Source: Proteles cristata cristata
Lineage: Eukaryota; Chordata; Mammalia; Carnivora; Hyaenidae
NCBI GenBank assembly: GCA_017311185.1
Contig: JAESUZ010001721.1
Coordinates: 62,001 to 126,000 of the forward strand
Direction of reading: 5' to 3'
Length of the DNA: 64,000 nt
This document shows, piece by piece, positions 12,101 through 22,818 of this stretch. Position 1 is the stretch's first letter, and every line of letters starts with the position of its first letter. A program made the translations under genes and the position numbers. The notes under the pieces were generated by a model. It ran no database searches and was not told the DNA's origin. It saw only the letters and a list, made by a program, of their open reading frames with translations.

Positions 12101-13050
12101 CGCTTTTTCTAATTTCTTGAAATAGGCCTGGAGTGCAATGTGCTTTCTTCTTAGGACTGCTTATTACCACATCCCGTAGAGTTTGGATTGTTGTATTTTC
12201 ATTTTCCTTTGTTCCATATATTTTTAAATTTCTTCTATTATTGCCTGATTGGCCCATTCATCCTTTAGTAGGGTGTTCTTTCACCTCCATGTTTTTGGAG
12301 GTTTTCCAGACTTCTTCCTGTGATTTCAAGTTTCATAGCATTGTGATCTGAAAGTGTGCATGGTATGATCTCAATTCTTTTATGTTTACTGAGGGCTACT
12401 TTATGTCCAAGTATGTGATCTATCTTGGAGAATGTGCCATGCACACTTGAGAAGAAAGTGAATTCCATGGACTCAGGATGTAGAGTACTAAATATATCAG
12501 TCAAATCCATCTGGTCCAATGTGTCATTCAAGTCCAATGTTTCTTTCGTGATTTTCTGTCTATTTATCTATCCATTGCTGTAAGTGGAGTATTAAAGCTC
12601 CGGGGTTTTTAGCACATTCTTATCCAGAAGACTGTTTCTGTTTGTGATTAATTGTGTTATGTATTTGGGTGCTCCCATATTCGGTGTGTAGACAATTATA
12701 ATTGTTAGCTCTTCCTGATGGATAAACCCTGTAATTATTATATAATGTCCTTCTTCATTCCTTGTTATTGCCTTTACTTTAAAGTCTAGTTTGTCTAATA
12801 TAAGTATAGCTAATCCAGCTTTCTTTTGACTTCCAGTAGCATGATAGATATTTCTCCATCTCCTTACTTTCAATCTGGAGGTGTCCTCCAGTCTAAAATG
12901 AGTCTCTTGTAGACAGCAAATAGATGGATTTTGATTTTTTATCCATTCTCTTACCCTGTGTCTTTTGATTGGAGCATTTAGTCCATTTATATTCAGTGTT
13001 ATTATTGAAAAATATGGGTTTAGAGCCATTGTGTTCTTTGTAGGATTCAT
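9151..13050 (-). pseudogene. L1 ORF2 (endonuclease-reverse transcriptase), broken
   Basis: ORF2p nicks target DNA and copies L1 RNA into the genome; this copy is a relic. The order is N-terminal apurinic-type endonuclease (ITLNINGLNAPIKRHRV and CCLQETH at about 13000-12890, catalytic SDH at 12343-12351), then reverse transcriptase ([29 protein letters not shown]; the FADD active-site box at 10936-10947), then the C-terminal region ending near 9151. The total span of about 3.9 kb matches an ordinary ORF2 of about 1275 codons, so little has been deleted. The frame is interrupted near 12560, 12280, 11800, 11100, 10500, 10100 and 9700. The last C-terminal residues are replaced by an out-of-frame tail after ISQAEDRYH. 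Confidence 0.93.
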
Positions 13051-13097
13051 GCTTGTGGTGGTGCCTCTGGTATCTTGTGTTCCTTGCAACATTTCCC

Positions 13098-13980
13098 TCA
13101 TAGAGTCCCCCTCAGGATTTCTTGTAGGGCTGGTTTAGTGGTGACGAATTCTTTTAATTTTTGTTTATTTGCGAAGACTTTTATCTCTCCTTCTATTCTG
13201 ACTGACATGCTTGCTAGATAGAGGATTCTTGGCTGCATAGTTTTTCTGTTCATCACATCGAAGATTTCCTGCCATTCTTTTCTGGCCTGCCACACTTCAG
13301 TAGATAGGTCTGTAACCACTCTGATAGGTCTCCCTTTGTATGTTAAGCCCCTTTTATCCCTAGCTGCTTTCAGAATTCTCTCTTTGTCCTTATATTCACT
13401 ATGATATATCGTGCAGAAGATTGATTCAAGTTACGTTTGAGGGAGTTCTCTGTGCCTCTTGGATTTCAGTGTCTGTTTTCTTCCCCAGACTGGGGAAGTT
13501 CTCAGCTATAATTCATTCAAGTACTCCTTCAGCACCTTTCCCTCTCTCTTCCTCTTCTGGAATTTCTATGATATGGATATTGTTCCATTTGATTGTATCA
13601 CTCAGCTCTCAAAATCTTCTTTTGTGTTCCTAGATCAGTTTCTCTCTCTTTTTCTTGGCTTCCTCTTTTTCTATAATTGTGTCTTCACATTCACCTATTC
13701 TCCTCTCTGCCTCCTCACTCTGTGTGTTGGATGCCTCCACTTTATTATACACCTCATTTATAGCATTTTTTAATTCATCACAACTATTTTTATGCTCCAT
13801 AGTCTTTATAGCAATAACTTCTCTGATGTCTTCCATGCCTTTTTCAAGCCCAACGATTAATTTTATGACTGTTGTTCTAAATTCTTGTTCAGTTATGTTA
13901 CTTATATCTGTTTTGAGCAGTTCTTTAGCTGTCATTTCTTCCTGGAATTTCTTTGGAGGAGAGTTCTTCTGTTTCATCAT
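13098..13980 (-). pseudogene. L1 ORF1 (RNA-binding chaperone), broken
   Basis: ORF1p forms a trimeric coiled coil that binds L1 RNA. The likely start is the double Met at 13980 (MMKQKNSPPKKFQEEM), because it matches the usual carnivore ORF1 start; an upstream in-frame Met exists at 14049. Residues after it form a charged heptad-rich coiled coil (LEKGMEDIREV; RRIGECEDTIIEKEE). The first frame stops near 13630. The C-terminal domain is visible in another frame (13098-13319: WQARKEWQEIFDVMNRK and LQEILRGTL), and the RRM-like middle between them is interrupted. ORF1 ends about 50 bp before ORF2, the usual L1 spacing. Confidence 0.88.
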
Positions 13981-14608
13981 TTTGGCTAGCTTTCTGTCTC
14001 TTGTATGTTTTCTGCACCTGTGAGTACTGCTATATGAAAGAAGGCTCATTGACTGTCCAGGGCCTGTCCATTCAGGAAGTGTTCTTTGAACGATGTCTCT
14101 TGGTCTCTCTTGTTGAGACTGTTTATTTTATGTCCCTACTTGTAGTGGTATTTGGGATTCTCCACCATGTGTACTTTGTCTTGTTTCTTGAGGTAGCCCT
14201 GTAAAAGAAAACAGAGAGATGAAAACACAGGGAATAAAGGCATGCAAACACACGGACAAATCTGACAAACAAGCAAACCAAAAGGTAAAGAGGAAAAGAA
14301 AAAAGAAGGAAAAAAGAGAAAAGAAAAAAAAAACAAAAAAGAAAAAAACCTCAAAGACAAAGAACAGTCAAAAAGAATAAAACCTGAATTCCTAGCTACA
14401 AATAAAGAGCAGGGTGTATGCAGTGCTGATGGAAGAGTATATACAAAGAGAGTAGTGACCGGGTGGCGAGAAAGTGAAATTGGACAATGACCAGGTAGAG
14501 AGACTAAGAGGCTTAATTCAGAGAGAGAAAGAGGAGTATATGGTAGGAAGCGAGGAGAAAGAAATGAAAATAATGTTTCTCAGAGAAACTATATAGTCTG
14601 ATTATTCC

Positions 14609-14649
<41 letters not shown>

Positions 14650-15662
14650 TAGGTAGTGGTGGAAGTATAGAATATACATCTAGAGAATGGATTAAATGTG
14701 AGTGTTTAAGCAAACCAATGACCAGAGTGCCCAGTCCAGCAGAGGGGAGGGATATGAGTGAGACAAGGGAAAATATATCTGAATAGAAATAACTGATCTA
14801 GAATTAATCATGGCAGTGCTCCCATGTTGGTCTTGCTCCAATCTCTGGTTAAGGGAAGAAAAAAAAAAGCAGCTCTCTTGCAGGGATGGGCATGGTTTGG
14901 TATAGGCTGGTCTTGCCTCCACTGAGGTCCTGTGAGCTGCTTCCTGATGTCCCACCTTGGTGGTTGTAGGGAGAAAAATGGTGGCGCCCCAGTCCCTTCT
15001 CAAACCAGGTGTTGCAAATTACTCTTTCGGGTCCGATCTCCCTGTGCCGAGGGCATAGCTAAGGTGGGCCATGTTCTATGTCCCAAGCCCTGCCCCAGAT
15101 CTTAGTCCATGCACCCCATTGATATAGCCCGAAATATAAACCCTCAGGTCATGTCCTTCCCAGCCTGGGATTGAGCCTTGAGAGCAGTGGAGCAGTTTCA
15201 GGCTCCTTCCCTGCTGGGGATGAGCCTGGAGAGCAGCGGAGCAGTTTTAGGCCTGGTCGCTTTCCAGCCAGGATAGAGCTGGGAAAGCAGCAGAACAGTC
15301 ACCCAGCCCAAAGTCATCACCATAGCTGGAAACTGAATCACTCTCTGTCCCAAGCCGAGGTTTTTCTCTTCTCCAGGGACACTTCTATGAGCTGTTTGAA
15401 CCACTCTTCTCTTCCCCTTGACTCTCCACGGCTCCCTGTGAAGGGGTTTCCTCCCCTTCCCTCTGTGTCTCCAGGTCCTGGCCTGTTTTTATCTTCCCCA
15501 GTTCACACTCATGAGCCTATGTGGTTGTTTTCTCAGCAGACTCTGTCTCTTTTCCTCCCATACTCTTGCAGTTCAGCGTCCTATAGCTTTAGGCCTTCTC
15601 GGTTTGAGAGATGGGGGTAAGTGAAATGTACAGAGCTCCCTATTTCTCTGCCATCTTACTTC
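13981..15662 (-). promoter_or_regulatory. L1 5' UTR (internal promoter region)
   Basis: About 1.7 kb between the ORF1 start and the 5' end. It is richer in G+C than the flanks and carries an A/G-rich run (about 14280-14345 on plus) and a (GA)n run at 14610-14649. The 149-codon open frame at 15171-15620 on the plus strand is antisense to the element and has no family match, so I do not call it a gene. In active L1s this region holds the sense promoter; activity here is unknown. Confidence 0.75.
14610..14649. repeat. (GA)n run in L1 5' UTR
   Basis: Nearly pure GA dinucleotides with one extra A. Confidence 0.9.
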
Positions 15663-15814
15663 CTTTCCCAGTCTTTTGAAATAGTTACCTAATCAGGGTT
15701 GTTCTACTGAGAAATGAAGACGTGAAAGTATATGCCTATATTTATTTTAACTAAGTTTACTTTCATTCTTTCAGGGAAGGCATTATAATACATTTTTTTT
15801 CTACCAAAAATATC

Positions 15815-15920
15815 CTTGGCTCAGTCAGAAGAGCATGATACTCTTGATCTCAGGGTTGTCAGTTTGAGCCCCACATTGAGTGTAGAGATTACTAAAAATA
15901 AATAAACTTAAAAAAAGATC
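15815..15920 (+). mobile_element. Older CAN-SINE fragment
   Basis: Reads TTGGCTCAGTCAGAAGAGCA, then GAGCCCCACATTGAGTGTAG and AGATTACTAAAAATAAATAA. This is the older carnivore SINE variant without the CT-rich body. The 5' head is truncated. Confidence 0.8.
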
Positions 15921-16084
15921 CTTGAAAGAACATTACGTATGGGTAGTGCACAGGTATTATTCTTTTTTTTAAAGATTCTATATGCTGCACTTATTTTTAA
16001 TTGTAACTATTTCATTCTGTTTTATAAAAGTTTTTTTGGATGACATAATCATGGCTAATAGAGTACTCAGTTGTAAATATGTGA
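15921..16084. other. Unassigned spacer
   Basis: Short AT-rich spacer without recognisable features. Confidence 0.5.
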
Positions 16085-16462
16085 TAAAGAATTGTCTAAA
16101 ATTTGTTTATTTAAATTTAAATCCAAGTTAACACATGGTGTAATAATGTTTTTAGGAATAGAATTTAGTGATTTATCACTTACATATAACACTCAGTGCT
16201 CATCCCAAAAAGTTTCCTTCTTAATGCCCCTAACCTCTTTAGACCATCCACTCACCCAACACCCCTCCAGCAATCCTCAGTTTGTTTTCTGTATTTAAGA
16301 ATCTCTTAGGTTTGTCTCCCTCTCTGTTTTTATCTTATTTTTGCTTCCCTTCCACTATGTTCATCTGTTTTGTTTCGTCAATTCCAGATATGAATAAAAT
16401 CATATATTTGTTTGCTGGCTGGCTTATTTCGCTTAGCATAATACATTCTAGTTCCATCCATT
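16085..16462 (-). mobile_element. Carnivore L1 3' end, truncated
   Basis: The plus strand carries the carnivore L1 3' UTR complement (AACACTCAGTGCTCATCCCA; TTTAAGAATCTCTTAGGTTT; TTCATCTGTTTTGTTTC) and ends where ORF2 would begin (GCTTAGCATAATACATTCTA). A SINE follows directly at 16463 and L1 homology does not clearly resume after it. Confidence 0.88.
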
Positions 16463-16657
16463 TAATTTTTTTAATGTTTATTTTTGAGAGCAAAAGAATA
16501 AAGGAGGGGGTGTGTGGACAGAGAGAGAGGTAGACAGAGAATCCCAAGACTCCTCACTGCTAGCACAGAACCTGATGTGGGGCTCAAACTCACAAACCAT
16601 GAGATCATGACCTGAGTAAAGTTGGATGCTTAACCAGCTGAGTCACCCAGGTGCCCC
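16463..16657 (-). mobile_element. Felid SINE
   Basis: Minus-strand copy with tail complement TTTTTTTAATGTTTATTTTT, GA-rich body and head complement CACCCAGGTGCCCC. It abuts the L1 3' fragment. Confidence 0.9.
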
Positions 16658-17690
16658 AAATGTTTTTAAACTATGCTTGTGTTTTAAAAATGTAGTTAAA
16701 ATAATTTATTATGGGCTAGTTTACTTTTATAATACTAGCAGGCTAGCCACTTACCAAGATTTGCTTTTTCCTAGTAGACTCTATCTCTGTTTCTCTCTTA
16801 CTTTCTCTCTCGCTTGCTCATTCACTCAGCTAGATCTGTGCTCTGTGTTATATATAAAAAATCTGTGTGAAAAAAAGAATTTCATCATGACTGAATGTCT
16901 ATCTGTTAACTTTCTGGTTATCCTAACCTTGTCCTATATTGATAGACAGAAAATAGTTTCTGAAGTAAAGTAGTTTGAGCTTGTTGCAAAATAGCTTGAA
17001 AATAGAAGATGAATTTGTTTTTGAGACATATAAACATTTTTTAGACTCCCCTGTACAAGGTCAGAATATTTTGTAGTTCTTTGTATTTATTTTTGTGTTA
17101 ATGTACATGAATCATTATGTTTTATAATATTTAATCCTGATAAAAATGCATTATATGGATTTAGCAAATGGCAAACATAAATTAGAATATTTAGAGGTAA
17201 TGTTAGAAAAGAGTGGGTTACAAGGGACAGCAGAAGATCAATTAATCCTGCAGAGTTTAGTAAGGAAACTATATACAACTAATGAGAATATCTTTCCTTG
17301 ACTTTCACGACATCCCTCAGACACCACTACAGGTACATGACAGAATTGTTTTAATCCTTACCCCTTCCTTTTACTGCATCTTCCATGTAGAAGGAGAGTT
17401 TAGTATGGAATTCTGATGTAGTGGCGTATTTCCCCCACTACATCACATACTAAGCATTCATAGTTTTAACTGGTTGACAATTTTATGAACAAGCAGCAAG
17501 GATGACTACTGTTTCAATATTTTCCACATGTTTTAGCTTCTATTAATAACCAAAGAAAATAGGATTTATAGAAAGGAACGGGAAAAAAATAAACATCATT
17601 GTACCTAGCATGTAAAATGATGCTTTGTTAGACAATCTTAGAGTACTAATTAAAAGCATTGTCAGAACTGTTAAAAGTACATAGAAATTG
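16658..17690. other. Unassigned AT-rich sequence
   Basis: No gene or clear repeat. It contains the 11-bp inverted repeat at 17414-17445 listed separately. Confidence 0.5.
17414..17445. repeat. Inverted repeat, 11-bp stem and 10-nt loop
   Basis: TGATGTAGTGG at 17414-17424 is followed after ten bases by its exact reverse complement at 17435-17445. It is too short for a microRNA precursor and has no terminator-like U run. Confidence 0.8.
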
Positions 17691-18118
17691 ACTACATATA
17701 AGACAAAGAAAAAAATTCAGTGAATCCTTTAATATAAGAAATAAGCCATTTAAAGGTATAATGAGCACAATATCCTATTTACACTAACAACCTAATCAGA
17801 TATCAAATATATTGGAAATTGAACACTTCAGTACTTCTCAATAACTTATAGAACAACTAAATAGAAGATCAACAAGGATATTGAAAAACTCACAACATCA
17901 TCAATAGGATATTATCAATATTTACAGAATAACTTACACAACCACAGCAGATTTCCTACAGAACATATATCAAGATAAACCATAGCCAGCCTGAGCTGTA
18001 AGACAAACCTCAACAAATGCAGAAAAAATTGAAGCTTAACCACTGTGGAATCAAACTAGAAATCAGTAGAGATAACAGAAAATTCTTGCAACACTGAGAA
18101 ACTAAAGAATACAATTTT

Positions 18119-18344
18119 GGAGAACCTGGGTGTCTCAATTGGTTAAGCATCTGACTTTGGCTCAGGTTATGGTCTTGCGGTTTATGAGTTGGAGCCCTGC
18201 ATTGCACTTTGTGCTAACATCTCAGAGTCTGGAGCCTGCTTCAGATTCTGTGTCTCCCTCTCTCTCTTTGCCTCCCTTGCTCAAGCTCCATCTGTCTGTC
18301 TCTCTCAAAAATATGTAAACAATAAAAAATTAAAAACATTTATA
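18119..18344 (+). mobile_element. Felid SINE inside old L1, 15-bp TSD
   Basis: Diverged head, CTGGAGCCTGCTTCAGATTC middle and AAAAATATGTAAACAATAAA tail. Direct repeats AAAGAATACAATTTT (18104-18118) and AAAGAATAGAATTTT (18345-18359) flank it with one mismatch. Confidence 0.93.
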
Positions 18345-19421
18345 AAAGAATAGAATTTTAAATAATCCATGGATAAAAGAAGAAACTTCAGGAAAACAAA
18401 TACATTGAACTGAATGAAAATGAAAATATAATGTATCAAAAATTGTGGTAAGCAGCAAAGGCAAAGGTGAGAGGGAAACTTATCGCACTAAATGTTTATA
18501 TTTAAAAGAAAAAAAGTCTCAATGGTGTAAGTTCTCATATCAGGAAACTAGCAATAGAAGACCAAATTCAAGCAAACAGAAGGAAGGAAATAATATAGAC
18601 AAGGAATCAATGAAAATGAAAACAGAAGTATAACAGAAAGTCAAACAAAAGCTGGTTTTTTGAACAGATTAATAAAACTAACCCACGGTAAGAGTGACAA
18701 AGAAAAAAGCAAAAAACACAAATGACTAATATCAAGAATGAAATGGGGCATGTCAATAGATCTTGGAGACATCAAAAGGGTTATAAACACTATGAACAGC
18801 TCTGCACACATGTAGTTAGCAACGTAGATGAAATAAATCAATTTTTGAAGAGCATGAGCTATTAAAAATCATTTAATATGAAGTAAATAACTTGAATAGT
18901 CTTATAGCTATTCAAGAAATTGAATTTGTAATTTAAACCTCTCAAAAAATAAATCTCCAGACCTTGATAATTTTCCTGCAGAATTCTACCAAACATTTAA
19001 AGTAGAATTAACATCTGTCTTATCCAGTCTTCGCAGAAAAATAAAGAAGGAATACTTTTCAGTTCATTTTATGAAGCCAGTATTATCCTGATACCAAATC
19101 TAAATATAGTACTACAAAGAGAAAATTACACATCAATATTCCCCAAAAATATGGATGTGAAACTTTTAGCAAATAGAATTCAGCAGCATGTAAAAAGAAT
19201 TAAGCACCATGACCAAGTTAATTTTATTTCACAGATATACATATATATTTGTATGTATTGAATGATACAAATATGATTCAATATTTGAAAATATAATCTA
19301 TATTAATAGGCTAAAGCAGAAGCTTCATATGATCGTATGAGTTGATACTAAAAGCATTTGACAGCATTCATCACCATTCATGACAAGAAGTCTCAGCAGA
19401 GTAAGAGAGGAGAACTTTCTT

Positions 19422-19498
19422 TTAAAAAGATTTTTTTAAAGTTTATTTTGAGAGGCAGAGCAGAAAAGGGACAGAGAGAGAGAGAGAGAAAGACAGAG

Positions 19499-19542
<44 letters not shown>

Positions 19543-19671
19543 CCCAGGCAGGCTCTGTGCTGTCAGTGAGGAGCCTGATGTGGGGCTCAAACTCGCAAAC
19601 CACAAGATCATAACTTGAGCTGAAATCAAGAATTGGACACTTAACTGACTGAGCCACCCAAGTGCCCCAGA
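19422..19671 (-). mobile_element. Felid SINE inside old L1, 12-bp TSD
   Basis: Minus-strand copy with an expanded GA tract (about 19470-19540). Perfect direct repeats GAGAACTTTCTT at 19410-19421 and 19672-19683. Confidence 0.95.
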
Positions 19672-21094
19672 GAGAACTTTCTTGATAAAACCATGAAAAA
19701 TAATTAAAACTAACATTTATATTTAATGGTGAAAGACTCAGTGCTTTCCCCTAAGACTGGAAACAGTCAAGGATGTGTGCTTTCAACACTGCTACTCCAC
19801 ATATTACTGGAAGATCTAGCCAGGACAGTAAAGCAAGAACAGGCAATAAAAGGCATACAGGTCAGAAAAGGAAGAAATACAACTTTTCCTATTTGTAGAT
19901 GAAATGATTTTCAACATAGAAAATCCAAAGGATTATATAACGAACTCTTAGAACTCATTTGAGCTCACAGGTTACAACATAAACACACAACAATCAATTG
20001 TACTTCTATATTCTAACAATGAACATAAGGAAACTGAAATTAAATATACAGTATCATTTACAATTGCCTCCAAAAATAAATATTTGTAATAGACATGACT
20101 TGCATACTGAAAACTATCAAATATGATGATAAAAAAAATCAAAGCTCTAGGTAAATGAGGAACTATGTATTTTCATGGATCAGAATACTCAACATAATAA
20201 AGATCCCAAGATCTCCCCAAATTGATATATCAGCCTAACATAATTCCTGCAAAAATCTCCACAAATATTCATTGTAGGTATAGAAAAAGTTATTCTAAAA
20301 TTTATATGGAAAGACAAAGAAACTAGGATAGCTAAAATAAGTTTGAAAGAGAAGGTCAAAATTGGAGTTATCACTGTACCAGATTTCAGGACTTTCTATA
20401 CAGAGACAGTAATCAAGACTGTGTTGTATTGGTGGAGGGGCAGACACATAGATCTTTGTAATAGGATAGAAAACCCAGCCATAGCCCCATAAAAGCATCA
20501 CCTACTAATTTTTGAGGAAGGTGTAAAAGCAGTGAAGTGGAAGAAGACTGGTATTTTCAACAAGTGGAGCTGAAATAATTGGATATCTGTAGGGAAAAAA
20601 AAGGAACCTTAATCTAAATCTCACACCTTTTTACCAAAGAATAGATCCTAGTAGATATAAATGCAAAACTAAAAGTGTAAGACTTTTAGAAGGTAGCATA
20701 TGAAAACATCTGTGAACCTAAGGCATGAGGAAGAGTTTTTAAGCATTGCACCAAAAGCACAATCTGTTAAAAAAATATTTACTGTATTAAAATTATGAAC
20801 TTGAGCTCTCTGAGAGACTTTATTAAGAGGATGAAAAGGAAAACTACTCATTGGTATTAATATTTATATACCATGAAATCTGACAAAGGACTCAAATCTA
20901 GAATTAAAACAACTATAAAGACAGATAATACACTTAGAAAATCGGCAAAAAACATGAAGATTCATTTCCCTGAAGAGGAAATACAGCTGGCAAATGTGAC
21001 ATCTGAACTCTAGCCAATAGGAAAAAGGCAAATTAAGACTATAGGATGTCAGCTTACACTTATTACAAATATTGAAATAGAAATAGTGACAAGG

Positions 21095-21299
21095 GAGCCC
21101 CAGGGTAGCCCAGTTGGTTAAGCGGTTTGACTCTTAATCTCGAATCAGGTCATGATCTCACGGTTCAGGAGTTTGAGCACTGTGTTGTGTTCTGTACTGG
21201 CAGCGCAGAGCCTGCCTGGGATTCTGTCTCTCCTCTCTGCCCCTCTCCAGCTCACTCACTCTCTCTAAACCAAAGCAAACAAAAAACTTTAAAAGAAAC
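21095..21299 (+). mobile_element. Felid SINE inside old L1, perfect 16-bp TSD
   Basis: Head GAGCCCCAGGGTAGCCCAG, body and an A-rich tail. Perfect direct repeats AGAAATAGTGACAAGG at 21079-21094 and 21300-21315. L1 sequence resumes exactly at the second repeat. Confidence 0.96.
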
Positions 21300-21819
21300 A
21301 GAAATAGTGACAAGGACCAAATACCAGGGAGAATGTGGAGAAATTGGATCACTGATACATTGCTAACAGGAGTGTGTAATGTTACAGCCACTTTGGGATA
21401 CAGTTTGGCAGCTTAAAAAAACTTACATGTACTTACCTCACAATCCAGCAATTGCTCTACTGGCATTTACACCAGAGAAAAGTAAACTCATGTCTATATA
21501 AAGACCTCAACATAGCTGTTCATAGCAGCTTTATTTGTAATAATCAAACTGGAGAAACCAAAAAGTCCTTCAGTCCGTGACTTGCTAAACAAATTGTGGT
21601 AGAAGGCAATCAACTACTGATACATGTGACAACGTGGATGAATCTCAAGAGTCTGATGTTGAGTGGAAAAAATCCAGTCCCAACAATCACATAGTATTTC
21701 ATTTCCTTTGTGTAGCTTTTTTGAAATGATGATATTATAAAGATGAAAACCAGATTAGCTATTGCCAGGTGCTAGCAACGCTAGAATAAAGCTGGGTGGA
21801 TGGTATTAGAAAGGAGTAA

Positions 21820-22088
21820 GGTGAACGGGAGCAGCTCTCGCAGGCCCAGAGCAAGATGCTGTTTGTGAGGAGCCAGGCCTCCAGGGAGGAGCTGACTGAG
21901 CTGGCGCGCAGGCCAGCCTGGAGGAGGTTGAGCTGGGTGAGGATGAAGACGAGATGGACCTGGAACCCAACAAGGTGCGGCTGGGAAAGCATAGTGTGCC
22001 GGCTGCTGTGTTCTGGAGTCTGGAGGAGAACTGACTCCACCCCTACCCTTCATCCATCCTCCCCAAATATAGCCCCCCAAAAAGAAAA
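21820..22088 (+). pseudogene. XAB2P: XAB2 processed pseudogene, 5'-truncated (3' end only)
   Basis: XAB2 (XPA-binding protein 2, the TPR-repeat splicing and transcription-coupled repair factor) has an acidic C-terminus. Here codons from 21823 give QSKMLFVRSQASREELTELA. After a one-base deletion near 21907 a second frame gives ELGEDEDEMDLEPNKVRLG and SVPAAVFWSLEEN, ending at TGA 22032-22034. This matches the last ~65 residues of XAB2 as I know it. A short 3' UTR follows, then AAATATAGCCCCCC (a decayed AATAAAGCCC signal) and an A-rich remnant at about 22079-22088. There are no introns, the 5' part is missing and it sits inside L1: a processed retrocopy. Possible degenerate TSD at 21808-21820 and 22083-22096 (AGAAAGGAGTAAG / AGAAAAGGGAATAG). 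A longer open frame at 21856-22116 is the wrong frame after the deletion. Confidence 0.87.
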
Positions 22089-22378
22089 GGGAATAGGACA
22101 AGAGAAATTTTTGTGATGATGGAAGCTTTCTATATCTTGATAATAGTTGTGGTTACCTGTGTTTACATGAATCCGAACATGTGACAAAATACCCTAATAT
22201 GCAGGTTTTTGCCATTGTACCATAATTTTCTAAGAGGGAACCATTGGGGAAAACTGAGTGAAAGGTACAGAGGATTTCTCAACACTACCTTTTCTACTTC
22301 TTGTGAACTTCTAATTTTTCAACATTAAACATTAAAAACCATATATAAAGGAATCAGTTCCTCATTTATAATGGCGAT

Positions 22379-22818
22379 TGTATTAGTCATGGTTTGCTAG
22401 TAAAAACCGGTAGGGTATCTGTCTATATTTCCATATAAAGAGATTCATAGTAAGACATTGACTCATGCGGTTATGGCGGCCGACAAGTCCAGTATTCGCC
22501 CAGGCAAAGTCTCGGTGCTGGCATGAAGGCTGGACCCTGCTGTAGAAGCAGGAGGAGGCGAGGTCTAGTTCAGAGGTCACTGGGCAGGAAGAATTCTCTG
22601 TTACTGAGGGGGAGGGTCAGCATATTATTCTCTTTAGACCTTTAACTGATTGGATGAGGCTTACTCAGGATATAGAGGGCAACCTCCTTTCTCAGCCTAC
22701 TGATTCACATATTAACCTCCTCCAAAAACACCCTCAGAGAAACACTCAAAATAAAATATGGCAGATACCCAGACACTCCATAGCCCTCTCAAGTTGACGC
22801 ATAAAATTAACCTTCACA
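22379..22818 (+). mobile_element. LTR-like interspersed repeat
   Basis: Starts TGTATTAGTCATGGTTTGCT and ends AAAATTAACCTTCACA, the TG...CA ends of an LTR. Internal matches to a common mammalian repeat are GACTCATGCGGTTATGGCGG, TTTAACTGATTGGATGAGGC and CAAGTTGACGCATAAAATTA. I recognise the pattern but cannot name the family with certainty. No protein-coding part is visible, so if an LTR, it is a solo one. Confidence 0.6.

Larger units (their letters stand above)
8998..15662 (-). mobile_element. Near full-length carnivore L1 (LINE-1), inactive
   Basis: The element spans about 6.66 kb, which fits a full or almost full L1. Its 3' end is at the left: a short T run near 9007-9017 complements the poly(A), followed by a GTTTATTGTCAAG polyadenylation region. 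From 3' to 5' come the 3' UTR, ORF2 (about 9151-13050), ORF1 (about 13098-13980) and a 5' UTR that starts with AGATGGCAGAGAAATAGGG around 15655. Both ORFs contain stops and frameshifts, so it cannot mobilise itself. I could not define a convincing target-site duplication: the AT-rich flanks (8977-8997 and about 15660-15680) show only loose similarity. Confidence 0.93.
17700..22360 (+). mobile_element. Old L1 (ORF2 and 3' UTR), plus strand, heavily nested
   Basis: Decayed ORF2-like sequence starts around 17700-17770 and runs to the L1 3' end near 22360. Landmarks include AAGCTGGTTTTTTGAACAGA near 18650, the CAGAATTCTACCAAACATTT region near 18980, ACTTTTCCTATTTGTAGATG (decayed active-site box) near 19885, and the 3' UTR with GATGGAAGCTTTCTATATCT near 22118. 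Three SINEs (18119, 19422, 21095) and an XAB2 retrocopy (about 21820) interrupt it. No long frame survives. Confidence 0.9.

Noticed and set aside
15171..15620. 149-codon open frame on the plus strand
   Set aside because: It lies antisense within the L1 5' UTR, a GC-richer region where stops are rarer, and matches no family I know.
19393..19716. Overlapping Leu/Ser-rich frames
   Set aside because: They translate the GA/CT-rich body of a SINE in several frames and are not genes.
21856..22116. 86-codon open frame starting MLFVRSQASREELTELARR
   Set aside because: Only the first part is in the XAB2 frame. After the one-base deletion it reads out of frame, so it is a by-product of the pseudogene.
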